In this document: in pieces, positions 33,532 to 44,135 of the stretch
Layout: every line of letters begins with the position of its first letter
How positions within the stretch are numbered: position 1 is the stretch's first letter
Assembly (NCBI GenBank): GCA_963853835.1
Contig: OY970820.1
Span: 31,644,873-31,708,872 of the forward strand
Source: Calendula officinalis
Lineage: Eukaryota > Streptophyta > Magnoliopsida > Asterales > Asteraceae
Direction of reading: 5' to 3'
DNA: 64,000 nt
The notes under the pieces: model-generated
What the model was told of the DNA's origin: nothing
The model's database searches: none
What the model saw: the letters and a program-made list of their open reading frames with translations, nothing else
Translations under genes and position numbers: made by a program

Positions 33532-34040
33532 TGTTAGGTCACAACAACCCTGGTTTATAATGTTAATTGATAGATTATTATACTTAGAGAAATATTAGAG
33601 TGATAACACAAGAATATAGTCAATGTATAAATCCACTGAGTGTGGCTTGTTGCGGAATAACAAGACCACTGATCAATTACAAAAGATGTGAATGTGTAAA
33701 GTAAATTGGTAAGTACTCCTTTGCAAGATGATCTCTATTTATAATGTTATAGAGATCTTACATGATGAGCAAAGGAGTAACCGAAGGACTAAGTAAGGGA
33801 AATGACTAAGATCAAGGGATTTGATCTTAGTCCGTTACTATACTGAGTATCACTAGTCCTTCTACTCAGTCCTTGTACTCAGTATCACTATCTGATACTG
33901 AGTACTGATACTGAGTTCCAATACTGATCACTCAGTATCAGACCTAAACTTAGCTATATTATTCTACATATTAATCAAAGCTAGTCTAGGTTGTTTTTGT
34001 TATCTTAAGATCCAAAGGGGCAAGGCTTTTTGCCTTAACA
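33532..34040 (-). repeat. Left (3') LTR of element B
   Basis: 509 bp, TGTTAGGTCACAACAACC to GCCTTAACA on +. It has the densest cluster of the family motif: five ATACTGAG/CTCAGTAT copies at 33838-33945. Confidence 0.97.
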
Positions 34041-34052
34041 ATCTCCCCCTAT
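34041..34052 (-). other. Polypurine tract of element B
   Basis: Minus-strand ATAGGGGGAGAT directly before the left LTR. Confidence 0.9.
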
Positions 34053-34121
34053 CTAAAGATAACAAAACAATTACAAAGAGAAACTAAACAAAATAAGCTA
34101 CAGGCTGCAAAGTCTTCTTCT

Positions 34122-34350
34122 TTAGTCTTTGTTGATCGACTCAAACTCGTAGAAGACTTCTTTCTTCACATGGATGAACTCTTCTCTTTTCTTCAGTTCA
34201 TATTGCCTGTTGTTTAGTACAGCGACTATCTTCTTTCTAAACCAAGCATCTTCTTTCTTGGTTATCATCCATTTAAGGCCCGCCAAATGGCTGATAGGAG
34301 CTGTTGCCAAATCTGCTTCAATAATGATGCACTCCCTGTCATCTGAGTCA
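34122..34350 (-). pseudogene. Env-like ORF of element B, C-terminal end left of the LARD
   Basis: About 75 codons ending at TAA near 34122, with a Lys/Glu-rich end (ELKKREEFIHVKKEVFYEFE). Its frame continues into the exon on the other side of the LARD (44136 onward) once the 5-bp TSD is taken into account. It was therefore one coding region before the insertion. Confidence 0.8.
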
Positions 34351-34355
34351 GTATA

Positions 34356-37143
34356 TGTAACACCCTAAAATTTACAAGATTTTCAAAATTTTTGAAAACA
34401 AAATTATAATCAAAAGGTCCCAATAACTTGAATAATTAAATCCCAATAATAGTATTTTCATTTAAAAATGTATTTAATGCGGAAATAGTTAAAATTAAGT
34501 GTTTTTAAAATATTAAATGCCGTCCACATCGGTAATGAAAGATACAGTGGTCAACCGTCCACCTTCTCCTTTCCTCTGCTGGTACCTGAAACAATGTGGG
34601 GGGAAATAGTGGTCAGCTGGAGAAGCTGAGTGAATAGTCTCAAAATGTAAACAATTATAACATACAACACATGAGGGCATATCGGTGTACTCCTAGTCAG
34701 AAACTACTCGATTAATTACTCAGGTTTATTTCTCAGATTTTATTACTCAGATTTTAATTTATATAGCGCGCTTGTGTGATTTGGGACGAGAGATCAACCT
34801 CGCCCCTCCTCACACCTCAGATAGGCATAAGCCAAAAACTCAGACGGGAGTGATCCCAAAACTCAGACGGGAATAATCCCAAAACTCAGACGGGAGGTGA
34901 TCCCAGGCATATAGCCAAAAACTCAGATGTGTGTTATTATGTTTTATTATCTCTTTAACATAATTATCTCAGATGCCCTAGCAAGTAGTAGCACAGAATG
35001 ACCCTGTGCCGAGCTCGGTTACCCAGGCACAATGTCTCAGATTAAAATAAATCAACAGCTGCTCAGATACTCAGATAGCATGTCAAACTCAGATAACAAA
35101 GCAAACTCAGATAGCGGATCAAACTCAGATAACATCTCAAGCTCAGATAACAATTATGGTGCAAGAAATGTAACACATAAGTCATGCATGTACAACGTTA
35201 AAACTGAATACACGGTGAGAATACTCACCTCGAGAAAACGTAAGCTCCAAAGGATCCTCAATGCTCTAAGGCGCTGCTCGGTTATTCCTAGACGATCCTA
35301 AAAGCATAAAAACGAAACCCGAATTACAATCCGTTCATAAGGACTCAATTTAGAAAACTGGCAGCACCCGTTGGTCTCACGGATACTGCTATAGCTCTTA
35401 AACTGTGCAGTAGATTTATCTCATATTTTTACCATGAAAAGTAGACAACCAGAACTACATATCTCTGTGAGACGGTCACTGGCCAAAACAGAATCTAAGG
35501 GTCTCAAAACAGAATCGCAAGACAGACATGTCGTACAGTCATATTTCCTAACAGCAGCATAATAAAATGGTTATAACTTTTAAACTGTAATTCGGATTGA
35601 CGAGAGGGTTGCGGCGTTGGAAAGCTAATTCAAAAATCAAGGTCCCTACACGGGCCAAAAATTCAAAAGTGATATTTTAAACCAGTTAAAACAGTCCCGA
35701 ATAATAGGGCAGAATCTGCCAGAAATTATGTTGCTTAAAAACCATTTTAACAAACCCGACAACCCAACCCTACAATCTGCCATGACAAGATATTGAGTAA
35801 ACAAACAACTTAACAAGACCCGACACTTTGCGGCTCGACCACAGCCCCTACACGAACGAGATCAGTCACAAGCAAATCATAATCAAAAAGCTGAAATATG
35901 GAAATCAAATGCTCACCCTTGGCTCGGGGAACAGAATTGAACTCGAACGGGAATGCTCGGGACTCGGTATTGTTTTCTGCTTGCTTCCTATTCATCTGCA
36001 ACACCAATCTAGACTCCACTCCCTCATCCCTGCTTAATTCTCGACTCGAACTCTGCTCGTACAAAATCCCGCAGCACCCCACATGGTTAGCACAAGGCGG
36101 AAGGAAACAGAATTTAAAGGGCAAAATAAAACGGAAACAATTCATACCGAACTCAACGGCTACAACTCAGAAAGCTCGATGGTTGAACCCTTCCATGATT
36201 AGCTGCTGCTCCAAACCACTGATAATTGAGATCAAGGAAACATTAGAATCGGGACCGAGACTAGGAGTTGTTACCGAATAGAAAAGGGAGTTGAAACTAC
36301 ACCGATTAAGAAAAGAAAAGAAAAGGGATAAGGAATGGGTCGGATTCCATACTCACCAACACCTTCTTGAACTTCTGACCCCAATTAAATCCACCACCGA
36401 CTTCAAGATGCTTCCTATAAGATTTCCCATTTTGCCAATAACATGGAAGAAGGCTGCGATGGCTTGGGATTTTGGGTGTCGATCGCTGCTTCTTGAACGT
36501 GTCACAATGGCGATTACGGGATTGGGAGAAAACGGCTGGAAAGGGTGAGAACGTATGAGGGTTATTTCCCTAATGATGCTTAAGACGCTAACCTTCATTG
36601 GTGGGCTCTAAGCCTCTCAAAAATCCTTGGGCTCACAATCTTGGGTTTTCTTTTCTCTCACAAGGGCCGAACAAAAGAACAGAATAGCATAAAACAAAGA
36701 GGAATAGGTCCGGCCCTTCCTGTACTCGAAAATCACTTGAGGGGTTTGGCCCCACCCGAACACTATCAAACTCGGCTTAAATGATGGAACTCAACAAACA
36801 AGTTCCGCCTAGGAAATCCAAGCAAGACAACAATCAAAGGAAAAGATGACTCGGCTCATATTAGAACGAATCAAAGAGTAAAGAAGAAGGCCTTGGCCTA
36901 ATCGGCCGGCCTCGAGCACTCTAAACTCAAGCACTCAATTAATCGGGAATATAATAAAACATCTAATAATAACGGACCGTCTAACTACAGGTCGACTAAA
37001 TAATTTAAGGCGGCTGGCTATTAACGTCTACTGATATGAACCATGTAACTTCATTATAATTAATTTACTAATTAATCCATTTAAAATAAAAGAAAGTTCA
37101 TTAAGTTAATATTATTTAATTATTAAAATTTCAGGGCGTTACA
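34356..37143 (-). repeat. 3' LTR of the LARD
   Basis: 2788 bp, TGTAACACCCTAAAATTTAC to TCAGGGCGTTACA on +. A TATA-like box (GCGCGCTATATAAATT on -) lies at about 34753-34768. An ACTCAGA-rich segment spans 34715-35150. Short open frames inside recur in both LTRs but read like by-products of the repeat, not genes. Confidence 0.95.
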
Positions 37144-37186
37144 ACTCAACTCCACTTGAAATAGACTTCGTCCCCGAAGTCATCGC
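37144..37186 (-). other. Del/Tekay-type tail and polypurine tract of the LARD
   Basis: On the minus strand TTCGGGGACGAAGTC is followed by AAGTGGAGTTGAGT and then the LTR TGTAACGCCC. This is the layout known from Del/Tekay gypsy elements, where TTCGAGGACGAA precedes a purine-rich tract and a TGTAAC LTR. Confidence 0.75.
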
Positions 37187-37720
37187 TCGGAAGAAGCTCA
37201 GGGTAGCAATCCCGCATTTCAGTGTCAGGCTCGTCAACAACACACATCCGCAAATGGGGAGACACGAAAAAAAATGTTAAGAATAAAAATGAAGCTCTTC
37301 CGGGTGAACTACCCGATCATAATCAACTCTGGCTCCTGCAACTGCTCATACAATCTTCCGTCTCTAATGGCACAAAAGATGAGGTTTAAAAGAATAAAAA
37401 TCGAAATGCTTTCTAAAGATCTTGGTTTATCTCAAAAAGGAAGGATGTCGATAATAAGTAAAAATGACTCACGATACTCCTGCTGAAGGCGTCTTCTTGC
37501 TCTCGTGGTCGAACACAGTTGTTGCACCCAACGGTTAACGTAGTATTGAATCTCCGATTCAACTCCACTTGGAGATTTGTTACGGTTAGGTTTATGGCGG
37601 CAGAAGATCTCGGCGTGGTACTCGGTCATCCAGCCAATTCTCGAGTTCACACTCGACTCTCTTATGGTGACAACAATAAGTCTTATGGGAAAACTTATCG
37701 CACAGCTCTATCGAAATAGA
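37150..37720 (-). pseudogene. Exon-like coding fragments of unknown origin in the LARD interior
   Basis: Read on the minus strand, a GC-richer open stretch at about 37700-37485 has natural composition (MTEYHAEIFCRHKPNRN, then YYVNRWVQQLC and ARRRLQQEY) and ends at a GTGAGT donor-like site. About 100 bp on, an ATTAG acceptor-like site precedes a second stretch (DGRLYEQLQEPELIMIG, about 37365). A third (MCVVDEPDTEMRDCYPE, 37250-37148) ends just before the LTR. I do not recognise the family. It could be a captured host fragment or a relic of the parent element. No start codon or complete gene is evident. Confidence 0.4.
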
Positions 37721-39415
37721 TCAGAGGTCCTCTACTCTACGGGACAATAGTTTACTTAGGGTAAAAATATATATAGTGGTTTGCACCGCTATCAACAAAT
37801 ACAAAAACATGCAAATTATTCACAAGGAATATACATATGACACTGAATTCTTATATACTCAAGTACATAACTCAGAAATATGATCTAGTAATATAACTCA
37901 GAAATCTAACTCATAAATGAACTTAAAACATATCTCAGAAGTATAACCCGAAAATCTGTCTCAGAAATAAACTCGGACATATAACTCGAGAGCAAACTCA
38001 GAAATCTTAACTCAGAAGCAAAACCAAAAATCTAACTCAGATAAACTCATAGAGTAATAATATTTACTAGCAATAGCATTAGATATAAATCACATTTTTA
38101 CTCATTCTTATGACTACTCGTGTGTTCCAATTTACTACCTTAAAATACTTGGACTGATAATTTCCCTTTCGACCGCGTTATTGGTTCACAGAATAACTCT
38201 TCTTTAACCATTTATCGTTACTTCACTCTATTAGGTTTGCATATTACTAATTTGGTTAACCCTCTAATTAGCTCGAATTAACGATCTTGACATTTACTTA
38301 TCTTTAATAGGTTCTCATTCTACCACCTTTAGTGGTTTCTCAATAATATTTTAATATATGTTTTCTCATTCATCTAGTTTAACGATCCTATAATAGACTG
38401 TTTCACTGATTTTACACAATTTAAAATGTCTCTTAATTATTTTGACCATATCTACTCATTAATTTCATATTACCCACTAAAATTCCAATTAAATTCCATA
38501 CTCTTATTTATAATGATTTCTCGTTACTCAAATTACGAATTAATTCCTTAGTTCTCATTTACTCAATTCGCAGTTACACTTTATTCTAAATCTTACGGTT
38601 TACTCATGGTTCATCAATTCAGTACATTCACGTCTTTTCAAAATTTCTCCTAAGTTCAATATAAATTTATTGAATAGTTGTTCTCATCTCAAGTTTAATA
38701 ATTATTCATAAATAGAGTTTTCTCATATAATTTTATAATACCTCAAAACTCATAACACTTTATAATACTTCAAAAATTTGAATAAAACTTCCCGTTAATT
38801 TAATACTTTTCTCTTTTGACTCATTTTATTAATTTGCTTATGTAACTCGATTTGTAAATTTCTTATAACTCAAAATTACTCCATAATTAAGCGAAACAAA
38901 ATTTTTATCATTTAGCTCGTTTTAATAATAACTCGTTACCAACAAATTACCGATCTCATTTTAACTCATTTTCCTCAAAATTTCATTGTAGCAGTTTTCT
39001 CATATTCGACTCATAAATAAGTTCTCATCACTTTAAATTTAATGTTTTCGCATTATCACATTTATGACCACCCAAGAATAAGTATACTGTCTTATTTTGT
39101 ATATAATTGTAGTATTACTACTTCCCTTTTTCACGATATTCATTCAACCCAATTAACTTGATTTGTTAATTTCTCCAGTAAACCCGGTCTATCATTTTGT
39201 TGTAAACTCTATAATTACCCATGGAATAGATTTAATTATTCTCACCTGCTTAATTTGATAGTTACTCTTATAATTTATTTGATCAATTATATGTATCTAG
39301 ATTTCGCACTTTAAATTCATACCAACAAAATCTCTCTGCATAAGCATCATGCTCATAATATTTATAAATAATAATTAATGATAATTATTTCTTGACAATT
39401 TTCCTTTTTACCCCT
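37721..39415 (-). other. LARD interior, non-coding, ACTCAGA-rich
   Basis: Strongly C-over-G biased on +, with repeated AACTCAGAAAT-type phrases, especially 37855-38050. I see no coding frame. Confidence 0.6.
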
Positions 39416-39456
39416 GCTCAACTCCACTTGGAGAAAACTCGTCCTCGAGTTTGGAA
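39416..39456 (-). other. Second, internal Del-type tail in the LARD
   Basis: On the minus strand AACTCGAGGACGAGTTTTC followed by TCCAAGTGGAGTTGAG repeats the architecture found directly before the 3' LTR, 2.2 kb away. It may mark the original end of the coding region of the parent element. Confidence 0.6.
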
Positions 39457-41327
39457 CTAGTATTGTCTACCAAAATAAACAAGCAAGTATGTATTCACAC
39501 AAACAATCAGGATACACATACTAAATTCACAATAACAAGCATTGGTCCATCGTTCCCTTCAAAATCTCCCCATAACCAACCAAAAGTTCGGTGTGTACGA
39601 TAATAGGGGCCCTCTATTACTTTCGACACCTACTTCTGTTTGGTCACGAGTAAATCCCAAAGTTTACAACTTCCCACATATAAACCCACCAACAAATCAC
39701 ACTCAGAAGAAAGGAATTTTAATCACACTCAGGAGAAAGGAAGTTTATTTTCAATATCTGATAAATACAGATATGCACTCAACAGTGCATACTCAAAATC
39801 TCATAACCATTACTCAGAAAATCATGCGTACATTTAGTCTTGTACGCGATACTCGGATACTCAGATGCATAGAAATATTTCCACTTAGTTATTTTCACAA
39901 TACAAATCTCCTTTTAAACTTTTCATTTGGATATGCCATTTATCATTCCTCAAAAATATAACTTATATCCTCTTCACAGTTATATTAAATTTATTGTAAT
40001 TTGTGAGCATGTCGATTAATATCCTTTTGATCAGAGTTCTCAGTTATTGCGTTCCTCGTTTAATTTGATTCAATTTATCGCTCTTTTAACTCGTTTTGAA
40101 ATAGATCATCATCAAATTGATGACGTTAGCTTCCTCTTAATCCTCTTTAATAATTACTCTCTAAGACGAGCTTCAATAATATCTGATTAATTTGACTCAT
40201 AGTTTATTAAACTTACATAGTTTATTTTAAGCTATCAGTGTGAACTCGTTAATCTGTCACTTAACCTGCCATCCACATTTAGTTTTGCACTCGGCAATTT
40301 AACCTACTTACTCGGAATGTTTTTCCCATTTTATCTCAATTTAATGATTCCTAAATAAATACTAACTTGTTGACCTTAATATGGAATCTGCTTAACTATT
40401 ATATCTCGTGATTCGTTGTATTCACGAAAATTTTAATTTCTCATTTAGATAACTTCTCTTTTACCCCTTATCAATAATTCTCTTTTAGATCCTGTTAATA
40501 ATTCTCGTTTAGCTAAATGTAATTATTTCCCATTTTATTGACTTAATAATTCTTTCTTTTACTCAACTTGGTAAATCCTCTTAAAAATATTCTTAATCAA
40601 TTTGATTTACTAATCTCTGATTTACTCGTTTAAATGACTCGGTCTATTAAGTGTTTTCTCCCATATGAAAGTTTTTAATATTTTCCCAATACGAAAATTT
40701 AATACTCCCCTTTAATATTAATAATTTTCTCTTTTCTCATTTACTCAAAGCATGCTTCTCATTACATAGCTTATGAATTTTATATCATATATTAATATCC
40801 CATTATTACACTTTTGGTTAAAATTTCTCAGAATTTATAAATCTCACCTCAACTCTATTAGGTGTTCCTCTAAATTGGAGACTTTTATTATTTTCTCATT
40901 AGTTTTTATAATTTATCATTTCTCTAGTATATATTTTTTTTCATATATATAAATACATAGAACTCTAAGAATTAAAATCTAAATTATGCTCAAATTATAC
41001 TCAAAATTATAGAATCTCATAATAGTATGTCTGTATACATATATGTTTAGCCATACAATCCACAAGTAGTTCTCTCAGGAAATAAACCGAAAATTCTCAG
41101 AATATGCTACTCGTCTATACTCAGAATATAGCAAAATCTCAATTAAATAATACTCTTAAATATTACCGGCAGTAGGAAGCGAGAGGTCGACGTGACATGC
41201 TGTATGTTTGATGTGGAAACTTTTCTCAGAAAAATATTTGACTCTTTTCTCGTTTTTTTTTTAAAAACTCGATACTCAAACTTGAGTTTGAATTCGCCCC
41301 TTGCGAACCCAAATCCCTCAAGTCAGA
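39457..41327 (-). other. LARD interior, non-coding
   Basis: AT-rich, G-poor on +, with scattered ACTCAG and TTCTCATTT phrases. No gene-like frame was found on either strand. Confidence 0.6.
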
Positions 41328-41339
41328 GCTCTGATACCA
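41328..41339 (-). other. Primer-binding site of the LARD (tRNA-iMet)
   Basis: Minus-strand TGGTATCAGAGC three bases after the 5' LTR. It fixes the element's orientation. Confidence 0.95.
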
Positions 41340-41342
41340 ACT

Positions 41343-44130
41343 TGTAACACCCTAAAATTTACAAGATTTTCAAAAGTTTTGAAAACAAAATTATAATCAA
41401 AAGGTCCCAATAACTTGAATAATTAAATCCCAATAATAGTATTTTCATTTAAAAATGTATTTAATGCGGAAATAGTTAAAATTAAGTGTTTTTAAAATAT
41501 TAAATGCCGTCCACATCGGTAATGAAAGATACAGTGGTCAACCGTCCACCTTCTCCTTTCCTCTGCTGGTACCTGAAACAATGTGGGGGAAAATAGTGGT
41601 CAGCTGGAGAAGCTGAGTGAATAGTCTCAAAATGTATACAATTATAACATACAACACATGAGGGCATATCGGTGTACTCCTAGTCAGAAACTACTCGATT
41701 AATTACTCAGATTTATTTCTCAGATTTTATTACTCAGATTTTAATTTATATAGCGCGCTTGTGTGATTTGGGACGAGAGATCAACCTCGCCCCTCCTCAC
41801 ACCTCAGATAGGCATAAGCCAAAAACTCAGACGGGAGTGATCCCAAAACTCAGACGGGAATAATCCCAAAACTCAGACGGGAGGTGATCCCAGGCATATA
41901 GCCAAAAACTCAGATGTGTGTTATTATGTTTTATTATCTCTTTAACATAATTATCTCAGATGCCCTAGCAAGTAGTAGCACAGAATGACCCTGTGCCGAG
42001 CTCGGTTACCCAGGCACAATGTCTCAGATTAAAATAAATCAACAGCTGCTCAGATACTCATATAGCATGTCAAACTCAGATAACAAATCAAACTCAGATA
42101 GCGGATCAAACTCAGATAACAGCTCAAGCTCAGATAACAATTATGGTGCAAGAAATGTAACACATAAGTCATGCATGTACAACGTTAAAACTGAATACAC
42201 GGTGAGAATACTCACCTCGAGAAAACGTAAGCTCCAAAGGATCCTCAATGCTCTAAGGCGCTGCTCGGTTATTCCTAGACGATCCTAAAAGCATAAAAAC
42301 GAAACCCGAATTACAATCCGTTCCTAAGGACTCAATTTAGAAAACTGGCAGCACCCGTTGGCCTCACGGAAACTGCTATAGCTCTTAAACTGTCCAGTAG
42401 ATTTATCTCATATTTTTACCATGAAAAGTAGACAACCAGAACTACATATCTCTGTGAGACGGTCACTGGCCAAAACAGAATTTAAGGGTCTCAAAACAGT
42501 ATCGCAAAACAGACATGTCGTACAGTCATATTTCCTAACAGCAGCATAATAAAATGGTTATAACTTTTAAACTGTAATTCGGATTGACGAGAGGGTTGCG
42601 GCGTTGGAAAGCTAATTCAAAAATCAAGGTCCCTGCACGGGCCAAAAATTCAAAAGTGATATTTTAAACCAGTTAAAACAGTCCCGAATAATAGGGCAGA
42701 ATCTGCCAGAAATTATGTTGCTTAAAAACCATTTTAACAAACCCGACAACCCAACCCTACAATCTGCCATGACAAGATATTGAGTAAACAAACAACTTAA
42801 CAAGACCCGACACTTTGCGGCTCGACCACAGCCCCTACACGAACGAGATCACTCACAAGCAAATCATAATCAAAAAGCTGAAATATGGAAATCAAATGCT
42901 CACCCTTGGCTCGGGGAACAGAATTGAACTCGAACGGGAATGCTCGGGACTCGGTATTGTTTTCTGCTTGCTTCCTATTCATCTGCAACACCAATCTAGA
43001 CTCCACTCCCTCATCCCTGCTTAATTCTCGACTCGAACTCTGCTCGTACAAAATCCCGCAGCACCCCACATGGTTAGCACAAGGCGGAAGGAAACAGAAT
43101 TTAAAGGGCAAAATAAAACGGAAACAATTCATACCGAACTCAACGGCTACAACTCAGAAAGCTCGATGGTTGAACCCTTCCATGATTAGCTGCTGCTCCA
43201 AACCACTGATAATTGAGATCAAGGAAACATTAGAATCGGGACCGAGACTAGGAGTAGTTACCGAATAGAAAAGGGAGTTGAAACTACACCGATTAAGAAA
43301 AGAAAAGAAAAGGGATAAGGAATGGGTCGGATTCCATACTCACCAACACCTTCTTGAACTTCTGACCCCAATTAAATCCACCACCGACTTCAAGATGCTT
43401 CCTATAAGATTTCCCATTTTGCCAATAATATGGAAGAAGGCTGCGATGGCTTGGGATTTTGGGTGTCGATCGCTGCTTCTTGAACGTGTCACAATGGCGA
43501 TTACGGGATTGGGAGAAAACGGCTGGAAAGGGTGAGAACGTAGGAGGGTTATTTCCCTAATGATGCTTAAGACGCTAACCTTCATTGGTGGGCTCTAAGC
43601 CTCTCAAAAATCCTTGGGCTCACAATCTTGGGTTTTCTTTTCTCTCACAAGGGCCGAACAAAAGAACAGAATAGCATAAAACAAAGAGGAATAGGTCCGG
43701 CCCTTCCTGTACTCGAAAATCACTTGAGGGGTTTGGCCCCACCCGAACACTATCAAACTCGGCTTAAATGATGGAACTCAACAAACAAGTTCCGCCTAGG
43801 AAATCCAAGCAAGACAACAATCAAAGGAAAAGATGACTCGTCTCAGATTAGAACGAATCAAAGAGTAAAGAAGAAGGCCTTGGCCTAATCGGCCGGCCTC
43901 GAGCACTCTAAACTCAAGCACTCAATTAATCGGGAATATAATAAAACATCTAATAATAACGGACCGTCTAACTACAGGTCGACTAAATAATTTAAGGCGG
44001 CTGGCTATTAACGTCTACTGATATGAACCATGTAACTTCATTATAATTAATTTACTAATTAATCCATTTAAAATAAAAGAAAGTTCATTAAGTTAATATT
44101 ATTTAATTATTAAAATTTCAGGGCGTTACA
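41343..44130 (-). repeat. 5' LTR of the LARD
   Basis: 2788 bp, the same length as the 3' LTR. It is followed on + by the TSD GTATA. Confidence 0.95.
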
Positions 44131-44135
44131 GTATA

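Larger units (their letters stand above)
34356..44130 (-). mobile_element. LARD-like non-autonomous large-LTR retrotransposon
   Basis: 9775 bp with TSD GTATA at 34351-34355 and 44131-44135. The two LTRs are both 2788 bp and differ at roughly twenty positions by eye. The internal region (37144-41342) is about 4.2 kb and lacks gag or pol. On the minus strand an initiator-Met primer site follows the 5' LTR, and a Del/Tekay-style tail (TTCGGGGACGAAGTC, then AAGTGGAGTTGAG) precedes the 3' LTR. I infer a derivative of a Del-like chromovirus mobilised in trans. Confidence 0.93.

Noticed and set aside
35810..36145. A 111-codon minus-strand reading frame repeated at 42797-43132 and neighbours in both LARD LTRs
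   Set aside because: It is duplicated only because it lies in the LTRs. It has no recognisable domain, overlaps other frames of similar length and lacks gene context.
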